DNA from: Adineta vaga
Taxonomy: Eukaryota; Rotifera
DNA length: 64,000 nucleotides
Direction: 5' to 3'
Assembly: GCA_021613535.1 (NCBI GenBank)
Contig: CP075493.1
Location: forward strand, 16,430,001 to 16,494,000
Numbering within the stretch: position 1 is the first letter of the stretch; every line of letters starts with the position of its first letter. Under the pieces are notes generated by a model. It made no database searches and was not told the origin of the DNA. It was given only the letters and a program-made list of their open reading frames with translations. Shown one piece after another: positions 35,277 to 48,328 of the stretch. Position numbers and translations under genes: made by a program.

Positions 35277-35961
35277 ACCCTGAAATTCTCTGTGAAATAA
35301 ACAAACTTGAATACATTGAAAGAACCTGGATAGAAAAAACTGAAATGCGAACTGAGCCATTTTTGGTCTTTGTTTGATTTATATCTCTGTCAAACATCAT
35401 GATATTGGACTGAGAATTTTATCACAGCCTCTCCACATCAGTCCGTTTGAATGTACTTGACCATGAAATCAACTTTTGAGAGGACGGAGAAAGATCTTAA
35501 GGAACTAATAATAATAGGTAACGCTTCGCTATTAATAGATATCAAAATGCTGACTTCCACTGAGTTTTTCATTCTGAATTGTTTGATGACATGACCACTC
35601 CTTCGTTTAATGAGATATAAAGACTTGGTATGTTCATCGTGTCACGATATTATTGCATTATCTATCTAATTTGATTGAAATCTGTTCTTCTTTGACAGTC
35701 TCTAAACTATATCCTCTAGCAGAGTCATGGATCATGTAAACTTGTTATATTCTTCAGAAGCCTCACTTAGAAAATGTTCCACTTTTGAAAACTAATTCTT
35801 TACTATCGATAAAAATTGATCAATGAGTAAACAACCCCTTGAAAAAACTTCCTACTAGCGAGCACATGAAAAATCTTATTGAATGTCATTTTTTTCAGAT
35901 TCAAAGAAAAGAACACGTGTTACAGATTTTGTGAGAGTGATAAAATCGATAAAAATCAGAC

Positions 35962-36261
35962 ATGGCTTCATCAACCATAGTTGTCATCGCTAACGTCTAT
36001 GCTCGAGCTGATCAAATGAATAATATTCTTTCTATCCTTCGAAAATTAACAGAAGCTACTCGAACTGAACCTGGCTGTATCAAATATGAACTACATCAAG
36101 ACTTATCGGACGAAACGCACTTCACATTTATCGAAGAGTGGACAAATGAAGAAGCTTTACAACTTCACTTTCGAACAGAACATTTTAAACAAGCTACCGA
36201 AGATGTTAAAGAAGTTATTGCTAAACCAGTCGAAATTTTGAAATATAAGAAACTTCTTTGA
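35962..36261 (+). CDS. ABM-domain (YgiN-like) quinol monooxygenase family protein
   Basis: An intronless frame of 99 residues spans the whole ABM fold: the first strand IVVIANVYARADQMNNIL, a central TRTEPGCIKYELHQD, FTFIEEWTNEEALQLHFRTE and the last strand EILKYKKL. The length equals that of bacterial family members, which act as small dimeric cofactor-free oxygenases on quinols or aromatics. Conserved features seen are the E-PGC-x-x-YEL motif, the FxxxExW strand and the H that follows LQLHF. The substrate cannot be told. The lack of introns beside intron-rich genes and the bacterial-type architecture make horizontal transfer plausible but not shown. Confidence 0.85.
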   Translation: MASSTIVVIANVYARADQMNNILSILRKLTEATRTEPGCIKYELHQDLSDETHFTFIEEWTNEEALQLHFRTEHFKQATEDVKEVIAKPVEILKYKKLL

Positions 36262-36705
36262 TTGTATTTCCATTAAAATATGTACTTAATTGAATTTATC
36301 TTTTTTTGCATACATCAATTAATAATAAATCTTAAGGATGTAGCCATAAAGCAACATCCACAATAGGAAAGAGTTAAGAGATCATACAAACCTGATGTGA
36401 TTGAAGATATTGACATTATTGTAGTTGTTTTTGTATTCAAACTTGTATTTTTTGTTCTATTTGTCATTGAAACTATTAAAAAATAGAAAAATTCCAATAA
36501 TTATTTTATTTGGAATTATATTCTTACCATATCGTCCGCAATAAATCGAAAAATCAATAACATCAACTATCAACAATATTATTATTAATATTCTCTTGAA
36601 GTAACATCGATTTGATGAAATAATTATGTCTAAATAAAAAAACAAAGTTCAAGATTAAAATATAAAACAAAAATATGAATAATTTACTCAGATGTTATAT
36701 TGATA
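36262..36705. other. AT-rich, possible minor exons
   Basis: Minus-strand hydrophobic stretches with splice-like borders (GTAAG at about 36528, TTTAG near 36626) could be exons of the relic at 36706-37160. I cannot assemble a continuous frame. Confidence 0.25.
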
Positions 36706-37160
36706 TTATTTGATGGTATTGTAAGTGAATTGACAGAATGAATTCATATTTGTCTTCTTCGATAATAATAGATTTCTGATATAATTCGAACTAATTTTGG
36801 ACAAATCCATTTGAGAACAATTGTTAAACCACCTTGAAGACCAAGAAAAAGTATAATTATATAAAATACATCGAATTTTTCCATAAAAGTATATGAACAT
36901 AATAATGATGAACATTCTTCAATAAATGAATGTTTTATTAATTCATTAATAATTGTATTTGATGGAAAATGCATCGATATATTTAAAAGAGGAATACAAC
37001 GAATACGTAAGGTTATCTTAAATTGATATAAACTTATCTCATAAATAAATCAAAATCTATATAATCTGTGCGTATTGATAGATATGTTAAATTTGGCATT
37101 GTGATTGATAATATAGATTGAATACTTTCAGTTCTTTTAATACTATTAGAGAGAGTTAGA
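36706..37160 (-). pseudogene. membrane-protein relic beside an LRR relic
   Basis: Reading down from about 37160, an LRR-like piece (MPNLTYLSIRTDYIDFDLF) is followed by stops. A second piece then has two hydrophobic segments (DVFYIIILFLGLQGGLTIVL) and ends at an in-frame TGA after YYYRRRQI. I do not recognise the family of the second piece. Frames are too broken for a gene model. Confidence 0.35.
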
Positions 37161-37910
37161 TAACGTAGATGTGGGTGTGTAACAAAGAATTAAAAATATT
37201 CAATAGGACTTTGTTGTTGGTCGTTAGCCTTGGATAATAAGAATGGTTTATTTTTCACATCTACATAAAATCTTTACGACTTTAGTGCAGGTAAAGCAAG
37301 TATTTGCTGATGTGTATCTGTTAGATTGTCGTCATTATTCAATACACCAATTTCTATAGTTAAAGAATAAAGACGCGATAAGCAAGTTGATTTACTGGAA
37401 AATCATTTGAGTACATCTACTCGGTCGCGTTTGAGACGCATCTAAATTGCAGCAATGAGAACGCGTTCCAGTTCAATTTTGAAATTAGGTCAAAAATACA
37501 TCAATTCACCTCAGATTCGAACAGAGTCGCTATCAACATTATATCCTGATGATCTTAGCTTACCTTAGTCTATGAATTGAATTTTTTACTTACATGGCGA
37601 GAAGCAGATTTGAACATGTGAACCATCGATCAGAAGTCGCGAACATACACCACTGACCTATATTTACTCGAAATCTATTCTAGTTCAAATCATTATGTAT
37701 TTGACTATGCACTTTCGAACTTCTAAGTATGAACGTAATTATATTTGCTTCTTTCTACGAGGTAAATACAGCACCTTGTCGCGTTTTCTCCGAAAATTAG
37801 CATTTAATTTCAAATAAAATTTTTATACTTTTAGTCTTTTCTAACTTCAATCATATATGATATATTCTTAACAGCAATATAAACTGAATAAAATTTGGAT
37901 AAATCAGAAA
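37161..37910. other. intergenic
   Basis: No gene or structured repeat seen. Confidence 0.4.
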
Positions 37911-38144
37911 GGGTGTGGGTGTGGGTGTGAGTGAAGAAGATGTACCTACATCCACACCCACCCACACCCACACCCACTCATACCCAAACCCACCCACCCA
38001 CACCCACACCCACTCGTACCCAAACCCACCCACACCCACACCCACACCCACCCACACCCACACCCACACCCACACCCACACCCACTCATACCCAAACCCA
38101 CCCACCCACACCCACACCCACTCATACCCACACCCACACCCCTA
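37911..38144. repeat. large compound telomere-like array
   Basis: The G-rich arm AGGGTGTGGGTGTGGGTG is followed by a GAAGAAGATGT spacer and then about 190 bases of CCCACA-type units. The C-rich part is a higher-order tandem array: a block of the form ACTCATACCCAAACCCACCC recurs three times with variants. It is the largest copy in the window and the only one with amplification of one arm. Confidence 0.85.
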
Positions 38145-38193
38145 TGAGCAACGAAAGGGTCATCAGCGAAAGAAAGAGAAAATGGAGAAAAAG

Positions 38194-38268
38194 TGACCTT
38201 CGTGGGATTCGAACCTAAATCTTCTGCTATCCGGGCAGATGTCCTAGACCAGTTAGACTAGAAGGACC
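38194..38268 (-). tRNA. tRNA-like sequence, probably a tRNA pseudogene
   Basis: On the minus strand the 75 bases contain a full A box (TAGTCTAACTGG) and a perfect B box (GGTTCGAATCC), and an anticodon stem TCTGC/GCAGA with a seven-base loop CCGGATA. The apparent anticodon is GGA, but position 33 is C, not the near-universal T. The acceptor stem (GGTCCTT against AAGGTCA) has at least two mismatches. It may be transcribed by Pol III, but a working tRNA is doubtful; a tRNA-derived SINE head is another reading. Confidence 0.55.
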
Positions 38269-38614
38269 AACTTAATCTCAAGTTTAGCGTTATTGATTCA
38301 TCAGTGGTTTATCCAGCTTTTTTTTCTCCCAGAGGTTATAGCTGCCTCCTCGTAGTTTAAGATAATCGTGATCAATACAATATTTTTCAATGAAAAATTT
38401 ATAGAACGTGTTTAAAGGATAAAATATGACATAAAAAAAGAGGATATATTGACGTCAATCATTGTTTGTTAACATTATAATCGCATCTTTTTTTTTTCAA
38501 TAAAAATATTTGTGAAAAAAATAAATGACTTTAATCACGTTTATATGGTTTAATGTTTCTATTTAATAATTTTTCCTGAATAAAAATATTCTCATTTGAT
38601 TCTTCTTCTTTTCA

Positions 38615-41600
38615 ATGGACGTCTTAATAGTTTATTTTCTTTTGATTTTTATCAATGGAATTTCAGGTAAAATTTTGTTTAAATGAAAAAAAAAGAAAAA
38701 AAAGTTTCTTATTTCAGCAAACTCTTTAAATCAACCAAAATTTTGTCTGGGTGCTATTTGGAATGGAGATGGAGTTACTTTCGCTGATCAAAGCATTATT
38801 GGACAAAATCCTCTTCTTGTATTTATTAATACAGATAATACAATTTATGTTGTTAATCAAGATAAAAATGAAATTTTAATTTGGTTTAATCAAAGTACAA
38901 ATCCATCAAAAACTATTTCAGGAAATTTTTCCTATCCATCATCTATCTTTGTAACAAATCTTGGTGATATTATTATTGATAATGGATTTGTCAATAAACG
39001 AGTGGATAAATGGATTTCAAAGAATAATACTTTCGTCACAGTAATGCATATCGAATCAAAATGTACAGGACTTTTTGTTGATCAAAATGATACTTTATAT
39101 TGTTCAATGACAGAAGATCATAAGATAGTGAAGAAATCGTTGAATAATGAATTAATGACACCAATAGTCATTGCTGGAACTGGTACTTCAGGTTCTTCAT
39201 CAATTGAACTTTCTGGTCCTCATGGAATTTTTATTGATAGAAGTTTCGGTCTGTACGTAGCTGATTATTACAATAATCGTATTCAACTATTTGAATTTGG
39301 AAATCTGAATGGAATAACAAAAGCCGGTGACGGATCTGTTACTTATACAATTGACCTAAATCACCCAGTTTCCATTGTTTTGGATAATGATAAATATCTT
39401 TTCATTTCGGATCAACAGACTAGTCGTATAATTGGTTCAGATCAAAATGGTTTTCGATGTATAATTGGATGTAGTGAACAAGGTTCACAGTCTGATCAAT
39501 TATCATATCCATACAGTCTTCGTTTTGATATTCATGGAAATATTTTTGTTAGTGATGAATACAATAGTCGAATTCAAAAGTTTCTTTTTCAAAAAAGCTC
39601 ATGTGGTAAGTAAATAAAAATTTTGAATGAAAAACATGAAATGAAGTTGAATAATATTTTTCACCGTTCTCTATAGAAGCAACATCAATTATCTCCACAA
39701 CAAATCAAATTGAACGAAGTCTTTTTTCTTTTGAAAAACTTCTTAATTAATAAGAAATATTGTTTAATCTTTTAGAAGATCTTTCAACAAAAATTGATCA
39801 AAGTAAAATAATTTGAAAAATTTTCGATTAAGAAATACTTTTCTTTATTTATCAGAACACACTACAACACAAATGAGCCAAAGTTTATTAAAATAATTTA
39901 CGTTTGAAGAACAAATTCATCTTTTTTTTCTATAAAAATAGATTTTCCAACAACAAATGGGCAATTTCCAATCAATTCTCAAATAAATCAAAGTAAAAAA
40001 CAAACTGTTTAACTAATCTCATAAGAAGAATCGACATTTCTGAAATTTACAAATAAAAGAAATCTAATAACGACTTTTTTCTCGAGATTATTATCATTCT
40101 TTCATTAAATAGAGTACCTGAAGTAGCACTTAAATATCAGTTAGGTTGGACGCATTCGGACTGACATTTTCAGTAGACTCCAACGGGATTGAGTTTTTTG
40201 TCCCGATCCCGTTCAGACCCGACTTTCTAAATTTACTCTAATTTATCTGTAAATAGATACTGTGAATGTGGTACAAGTCGGCAAAATTTCACTGTATTGT
40301 AATTTTTTGGTGAAAAGGTGACTCGCAAGCGTATATCTCAACGTTTCGAGTAGTATCAGTCAGAGACCTTATTGAAATATTCGATTAGTTGGAACAAAAT
40401 ATTTATTTTTGGGACTAAGAAAATTCTCGTCTCGCTCCCGATTGATTTAGGATCGGGGCAGCCGCGCGGGATTCCAATCGTCAGGAATGAATTGAAACTT
40501 CAAATTACTTTTCATTTCAGTAGTTTCATTTAATCAACCAAAATTTTGTTCAAATGCAACTTGGAATCCAAATGGAATTACTTTTGCGAATGAAACATTT
40601 GTTGGATCATATAGTTATGGTCTTTTTATCACTACAAATAATACAATTTATATTGCTAATCGAGAGAAAAATGAAATTTCAATTTGGTTTAATCAAAGTT
40701 CGAATCCAACAAAAACGATTACAGGCAATTTTCAGAGTCCACATTCTATTTTTGTGACAAATCTTGGTGATATTTTTATTGATAATGGCGATGCTAATCA
40801 GCGGATTGATAAATGGATTTCGAAGAATGAAACTTTTATCAAAGTAATGAATGTTAACTCAAAATGTTTTGGTGTTTTTGTTGATCAAAATAACTCTTTA
40901 TATTGTTCGCTATATTGGGATGATAAAGTAGTGAAAAGATGGTTAAATGATGTTGAATTAACACCAACAACTGTTGCTGGTAATGGTACTCCAGGTTCTG
41001 CTCCAAATCAGCTTCAAGAGCCTTATGGAATATTTGTAGATGATAATATTGATTTATACGTGGCAGATTATCTAAATAATCGTATTCAAAAATTCGAAGT
41101 TGGAAATCCTGCTGGAATAACTAAAGCAGGAAATGGATCTTCTCCTTTTACAATTCTACTTTTACATCCAACTGGTGTAGTTTTAGATGGAAATAAATAT
41201 CTTTTTATTGTTGAACAAGGAAATCATCGGATCTTCGGATCTGATAAAAATGGTTTTCGATGCTTAGTTGGATGCCATGGAGGCGGTTCACAATCTCATC
41301 AATTATGGTATGTGGTTACTTTTAGTTTTGATGTTGATGGAAATATTTTTGTCACTGATCAATTGAATGGTCGAATTCAAAAATTTCTTTTCGAAAATGA
41401 TTCGTGTCAAAGTAAATAAAAGACTAAATTTAAATAAATTTTTCTTTCTTTTTTTTTCTAAACAGATAAAACATCAATAATTTCAACAACAAATCAAATA
41501 AAACAAAGTTTTTATAAATTTAAATTAATTTCTTTTAAAAAAAATTAATTCTCATTTTTAATTTAGGTGAACTAACAACAATTAAAAGTACAACACAAAT

Positions 41601-44600
41601 TATACAAGGTTTGATTTCTTTTCTCATTTCAAATAAATCTTCTTTTTTTTTTATAGTAAAACATTCAACAACAATAAAGTCACAAAGTAAAAGTTTTATT
41701 TTACTTTAGTTTAGCATTAATCAATTTTCCCTCTCTTTTAGATGAAATAACTTCTCATCAAAGTTAGTTTCAATTTTCTTTTCAAATAAATCTTTATTTT
41801 ATTTTCCTAAAAAAAGCATCATCGACATCAAATCGTTCAAAAAACGAATGTGAAATTCCCGAAATTCGTTTAATACCTGATTCAATTGAATCATCACCAA
41901 TTCAAATAGTTCGAAGTCGTGATTTTTATATTTTATCAAATATAAAATTAAATTGTTCAAAATTTCGTTCACAAATAAAATCTGAATGGAAAATAGAAAA
42001 TAATAGAAATGAATATAAAACAAATTTAATAAATTTAATAAGAACTGATTTATATATTCCACCATTTATTCTTCCTTATGGAATTTATAAATTTACACTT
42101 TCTATTCAAATGATTTCCTCTCCAACTATTCAATCATCAAAATCAATTTATATTCAAATAAATCCAACCGGAATAACAGCAAATCTTGTTCCATTAGGAA
42201 CATCAATGATAACATCGGGTTATGAACAAGATCTTCAATTAAATCCAGGAAATTATTCAAAAGATCAAGATGATTTTCCATTTAATTCAACGGTTTGTTT
42301 TCTTCTTCTTCTTCTTTCTTTTCTTCTTTATTTAAATTTAATATTTTAGGATTGGATTTATACATATTATTGTCGGATGTATGGTGTTTATGATGATTCA
42401 ATAAATAATTCATCTGATTTGCAATGTTTATCAAATTATGAATATAATGGAAATCAATTTCCAAAAGAATCCGCATTAAAAATTTATCGAAATTCATTAA
42501 AATTAGATGAAACTTATCAATTTATGGTACAAATGAATAATCGGAGAAATTCAACAATTTTTTCACTTGGTTATGTTCTTGTTCAAATTAAAGATTTTCA
42601 AAGACCAATGATTATTATTGGGTTTGATTATTTTCTTTTTTTTTGTTTTTTTATCCTTCTTCTCTTTTCTTTTAGTTGTGTTATATCAATACTTTGTTCA
42701 CCCAATCTTGAATATCAATTAATAACATCAACAAGCCAAGTTGCTTTATATTCATCTTGTCATGGAAATTGTCTATCGAATGAAATAATTCAATGGAATA
42801 TTTATCATCGATCAAAAAATTCTTCTCAATGGATTTTATTTCCTCAAATGAATTCTTCATTGTTTTATGGTAAATTAAATCTTTTCTTGTTCATTTCGAA
42901 ATGAATTTTTTTTATTCTAAAAGGTCGAAATACAAAGAATTTCACCGCAACAAATAATTTATTTTTAAATAATCCTGATGAAATGTATTGGAGATTTGTA
43001 GTGAAATATAATTTTACCAATGAAAGCAGTACAAGTGCATTAAATTTCAAAATTCAAACAAAACCATCAAATGGAAGTTGTTCAATTGATCCAAGAAATG
43101 GAACTACTAAAACATTGTTTGAAATCAAATGTTTTGATTGGGAAATAAAAGATCAAATTAAAGATTATTCGTTATATTGTAAGAAGAAAAGAACTTTTCT
43201 CTTTTGTAAATTTTCTTTTTTTCTCTCTTCTTATTTAGATTGGTTAAATGATCCAATAAAACGAACAATTATTGCATTTTCACCTGTGAGTAATTTTACT
43301 GTTCGATTACCAAGTGGAAATCTTAATCTTTTCATTCAAATTCGTGATTTTATGTATTCAACAACTGATTTTAATATTTCATCACCAATGTCTGTTGTAT
43401 CACAATCAATAAATGATTTATTCACTGAATTAAGTGAAACAAATGATCAAAATTATCTTGGACAAGTGGTTAGTTCAATTTCACAAGAATTTAATCAAAT
43501 TTCAAATGAAAATCTTGATAAAGCAATGAAAAGTAAGAGATAAGATTACAATTTTTCGATAAAACATCGTTTTTCTTTTAGATGGAATTGAACAAACAAG
43601 AATATCTGTTTCATCATTAGGACAAAATCGAACTTCTTCGAACAATTTCATTTCAATAATAAATCAAACAGCAATGAATGAATTCAATGAAGAATTGAAT
43701 TTTCAAGCAAATTCTCGAGAAAATTTAACTGAATTTATCGTCAATCTTCCTGTAATGGGCATTGATAGTATTAAATTACAACTATCAACATTAAATCAAC
43801 TTACACAAACAACAAATAAATTAACAAGAAAAACACTTGTAAAGATTTCAGATCAATGTTGTCAATTATCTCAAATTCTTCGTAATTTATCAACTAAAAT
43901 TCCATTTGAAGATGTTCAAATGATAAGTCAACAACTTCTTCAATGTGCTGCAAATGCTTTAACAGTAAGAAATAGGTTTATTAGTTCTCGATTAAATGAC
44001 TTCATCTAGGGTGTTAATGGAGTTTTACAACAACGAACAAATGTTTTACAATCAGATTTTGATAGTTCAACAAAGATTCCAGATGATTATGATACAAATT
44101 TAGAGTCAGATTGGTCAAATTTAAGTAAATTTCTATCCTTGTCTTTCTCAGAAATTTTAATCCTCTCTCAATTTAGAATTATTTATCGATGAAAATGATT
44201 ATTCAATTGATAAAATAAATGAAAATCGAAATAAATATTATCAAGAAAAATTATCAAATGAAATAATGAATAAAGTCAATGAAATTGTTTCATTAGTTAG
44301 TCAATCATTAGATATTCATTTAAATATTGGACAAAAAATGATAATCAATACAGATGAAACATTTCTAACGTTTGAAAAGATTTCAATTGGACAATTCTTC
44401 AATAAAACATTCGAACAAGTTGGAGGAGCGAAAATTCAACTTCCATCAAATTCAACATTATCATTTCTGGAAAAGAATTCAACAGTTTCTCTGCGAACAA
44501 CATTAGATCGATTAGCTTCTTATGAGAAAAATTCTAATACAAATCTTTCAACAATGATTTCATTATCAATTCTTGGTCAAAATGGAAATGAAATCCCATT

Positions 44601-47600
44601 TCAAACAACAAAACAAAATCCAATTCGAATAATTATTCCACGAGATTCAAATATTCAAATTCCACCAATGATTTACCATAATGTTTCATCCTTCAATTCA
44701 ACACCACATAATCAAACATTTCATTATCATTATGTGAATATTTCATCTCGTTTACCGATTTCAATTCATATTGAATTTGAACCATTGGATCACAACATAT
44801 CTTATTTATTAATGTATAAATTTGATCAATTTACACAATTGAATAATTCGGATGGATGGAATTTATTTTGTTATCAGAAGAATTATCTTCAATTTATTGA
44901 TAATCAGCAAGCAATTGGCCATCAAGTATTAATCATCGGTTTACGAGAATTAAATCCAACTGAAATGAAGAATTCTTGTGCAAATAAATCATTTCCAATT
45001 CCAAATGAACCAGTTGAATTTACATCAGATTATCAATTAAGAATCTATTCATCTGGTTGTTATTATCTTAATGAACAAAATCAATGGAAATCCGATGGAT
45101 TAATCGTTGGATCAAATACAAATCTCTATGAAACTGAATGTTTTTCCACACATTTAACAAAATTTTCAAGTGGATTTTTAATTTTACCTAAATTACCCGA
45201 TTGGAATTTTGTTTTTAACAATGCTGATTTTTCTAAAAATAAAACAATTTATTCGACTGTCATTATTGTAACAATTATTTATATTGGTTTAATGATTTAT
45301 GCACGAAAATTTGATAAAAAAGATTTAGAAAAATTAGGTGTTACACCATTATCTGATAATCGACCTTCGGATCGCTATTATTATCAACTCATTGTATTCA
45401 CCGGACAGCGAAAAGATTCAGGAACAAATTCTAAAGTTCATTTTATTTTATATGGTGAAGAAAATCATACTCGTATTCGAACATTTTCAGATTCAAAACG
45501 AAAGATATTTCAACGTGGTGGAATTGATTCATTTGTCATGTCACTACCAAAATCGTTAGGATTATTGAATTATATTCGTATTTGGCATGATAATTCAGGT
45601 AAAGATTCTTCAGCATCATGGTTTTTAAAATATTTAATCGTTCGTGATTTACAAACGATGGAAACGTGTCATTTTATTGCACAACGATGGTTTGGTGTTG
45701 AAAAAGATGATGGAAAAATTGAACGCGTTTTTCCAATTGCAAATGAAGAAGAAAAGAAAGAATTTTCGTATATTTTATCAAAGAAAGCATTTCATAGTAT
45801 TTCAGATGGTCATCTTTGGTTTTCAATTTTTTCTCGTCCACCATCACAACAATTTACACGTCTTCAACGATGTACTTGTTGTTTTGTTTTACTTTTTGTT
45901 TCAATGTTGACTAATATTGTGTATTATGATTTATCAAATCAAGCAAAAGTTAATTACAATTCAACAATAAGTCTTTCATTTGGAACATTTTTTGTTACAT
46001 TTGATCAGATTTTCATTGGTTTAATGAGTGAATTAGTCTCATTAATTCCAAGTATTTTCTTAATTCAATTATTTCGTCGACTTCGATCTCGACATCAACG
46101 AATTTCACCATTCTTTCATCAAACTAAATCAACAAGTACACAAATAAAGAAGAAAAATCCACTAACATTTCCATGGTGGTGTATATTTATTGCTTATGGA
46201 ATCTCTTTTCTTTTAATTTTAACTTCAATCTTCTTTATCATTGCACGTGGAATTGAATTTGGTGATGTGAAAAGTCAACAATGGTTAATTTCAGTACTTT
46301 CATCATTCTTTTCATCAATTCTACTCACTGAACCAATTAAAGTAAAGATTTTCTCTTTGATAATATCACTTTGAATAATTTTCTTTCAAATAGATTGTAT
46401 CAATGGCAATATTTTTCGCGTTTTTCTGTCAAAAATCCACAAATGAAGATGAAGAAGCAAAAGAATATTTTCATGAAAATCGATTAGTTCTCGAAAAAGA
46501 TGAAGAATATCTTTATTCATCAAGTGAAAGTCAATCAAAAACTCGTCCAAATCGATTAACACCAAATGAACTTGTTTGTGCACGTCAAATTCGTCTTCGT
46601 GAACTTCAAATATGGTCAATTGTTCGAGAAATCTTTGTTTATTTTTGTTTTCTCTTACTTTTATCTGTGATTTTTTATTCAAATCATAATTCGAATGCTT
46701 CGTTACAAGTTCAACATCTTCGCAAATCGTTTCAAATAAAAATTTATTCGATAAATGAATACTGGAAATGGTTAGAAGATGATTTTATTCTAAAACTTCG
46801 TGCACAAAAATGGTACAATGGAAAAAACGTTGAATATCTTCGGGGTTATTTAAATGATACATCAAATCGACTCATTGGATGGCCTTTTATGAAACAATCA
46901 AGAATTCGAATAACGTCCTGTTCAAAACGAATTAAAATCAAATCAATTTGTCGAAATAATGCTGAAGAAAAACGTTCATTTCTACCTGGATGGATTGAAT
47001 ATTCAACGGAAACATTTAGCTCATCAATATCTCAATCATTTCAATATAAATCAAATGATCATGGATATGTTTATGAATTTCGTAGTTCATTAAAAGATCT
47101 TCGAACTGATCTTTTTCAACTTCATCAATTTGGATGGATTGATCAACAAACACGTCTTGTTCAAATTCATATGTCACTTTATAATCCAAATGTTCAATTA
47201 TTTACTTTTGTTACTTTACGAACAGAATTCTTTTCAACTGGTTCGATTCATTTTCATTCTCGATTTGAACCAATTGATTTTTACGGTAAAATCTTTCTTT
47301 CTTCTTTGTTTCATTAAATCAATTTTTTTTTTATTAAGCTTTTACATCTCTCGTTCAATTGAGTTCTATGATTATTTATTTAATTTTGATCATTTATTTG
47401 ATCTGGAATGAAATTCATTCTATCTTAGAATTAAAATGGAATTATTTCTTCAATTTTTGGTCAATCATTGATATTGGTTTGATTATCTGTTCACTTTCCT
47501 CAATCGGAGTTTATTTTCTTCGATATAAAATTTCAAAAGATATCGGAAAAGTTTTTCATAAAAGTCAAGGTGACATTTACGTTGATTTACGTGAATCAGT

Positions 47601-48328
47601 TTATCTTAATGATCTATTAACTTATTTCAATGGTTTTTGTTGTTTTTTTGGTACAATTAAATTTCTTCATTTATGCCGTTTTAATCATCGTTTATCTTTA
47701 TTTACTGAAACACTTCGTTTATCTACAAAAGAATTAATTTCATTTTCAATGATGTTTTCAATTATTTTCACATCATTTCTTTGTTTATTTTATCTTTTAT
47801 TTCTTTCAAAATTAAATTCATGTTCAACTTTATTTCAAACTTGTCAAATGTTATTTGAAATGATTTTATTAAAATTTGATGCAAATCAGTTATCAAAAGC
47901 AGGAACATTTCTTGGACCATTTACATTGATTTTATTTGTTCTTATCGTTGTTTTCATTTGTTTAAGTATGTTTTTATCAATTATTAGTGATAATTTTCAT
48001 TTTGCACGTCAAAAAGTTATTCGAGATCCAGAAGTTTTTTCATTCATGATCAATAAATTTCTACAATGGACAGGTAACTTTTATGAGATGGAAGGGAATT
48101 TCTATTTGAAATGAATATTTTAGGTTTAAGAAAACGACCACAATGGGAAATTCATGAAGAAGAAGATCAAAAACTGCGTGGAGAATATTTAAGCTCAATC
48201 GATACATTAACATTGAGAATAAATCAATTGGTAAATCAAATTAATCGAGTAAGATATTTTTATTAATCACTATTAAAACATATATTTTCTTCTTTTAGAT
48301 GTATTCTAATCATCAAACAAGATCATAA
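38615..48328 (+). CDS. polycystin-1-like protein with two N-terminal NHL propellers
   Basis: I can assemble 23 exons with consistent phases into 2,682 codons. Exon 1 (38615-38666) is a signal peptide, MDVLIVYFLLIFINGIS. Exon 2 (38718-39605) and exon 7 (40521-41411) each encode an NHL beta-propeller (LYVADYYNNRIQLFEFG; LYVADYLNNRIQKFEVG). Four micro-exons precede and four follow exon 7, encoding Ser/Thr-rich linkers. A REJ-type region comes next (41817-44124), then a GAIN/GPS region with CFSTHLTKFSSGF, a membrane helix, a PLAT domain (YYYQLIVFTGQRKDSG; WFLKYLIVRDL) and about ten further helices with the polycystin channel (46394-48073), ending in an acidic, coiled-coil-like tail. The order REJ-GPS-PLAT-channel defines polycystin-1 proteins, which sense extracellular or mechanical cues, often at cilia. 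NHL domains replace the usual PKD/WSC ectodomain. All exons are open, so the gene is probably active. Confidence 0.85.
39677..41762 (+). other. micro-exon linker array, symmetric phase 1
   Basis: Eight tiny exons, 39677-39718, 39776-39802, 39856-39882, 39942-39992, 41466-41507, 41567-41608, 41657-41686 and 41742-41762, are 21-51 nt long, all multiples of three and all bounded by phase-1 introns. Several encode near-copies of SIISTTNQI. Any one could be skipped or duplicated without a frame change. Confidence 0.7.
39993..40520. other. long intron with possible degenerate TIR element
   Basis: At 528 nt this intron is many times longer than its neighbours. It holds GC-rich ends (TTGTCCCGATCCCG near 40199; CGATCC-type sequence inverted near 40452) that recall the ends of the element at 53378-54086. 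Confidence 0.35.

Larger units (their letters stand above)
33646..35961. other. gene-poor stretch with two foldbacks
   Basis: No gene is supported. The inverted repeats at 33943-34076 and 35211-35276 are listed separately. Confidence 0.4.

Noticed and set aside
37851-38218. Long open frames of Thr/Pro/His or Trp/Val/Gly in the telomere-like array
   Set aside because: All frames of a six-base repeat stay open by chance; the translated product is pure repeat.
40100-40500. A complete TIR element inside the long polycystin intron
   Set aside because: The GC-rich inverted stretches match only loosely and no target duplication is visible; kept as a low-confidence note.
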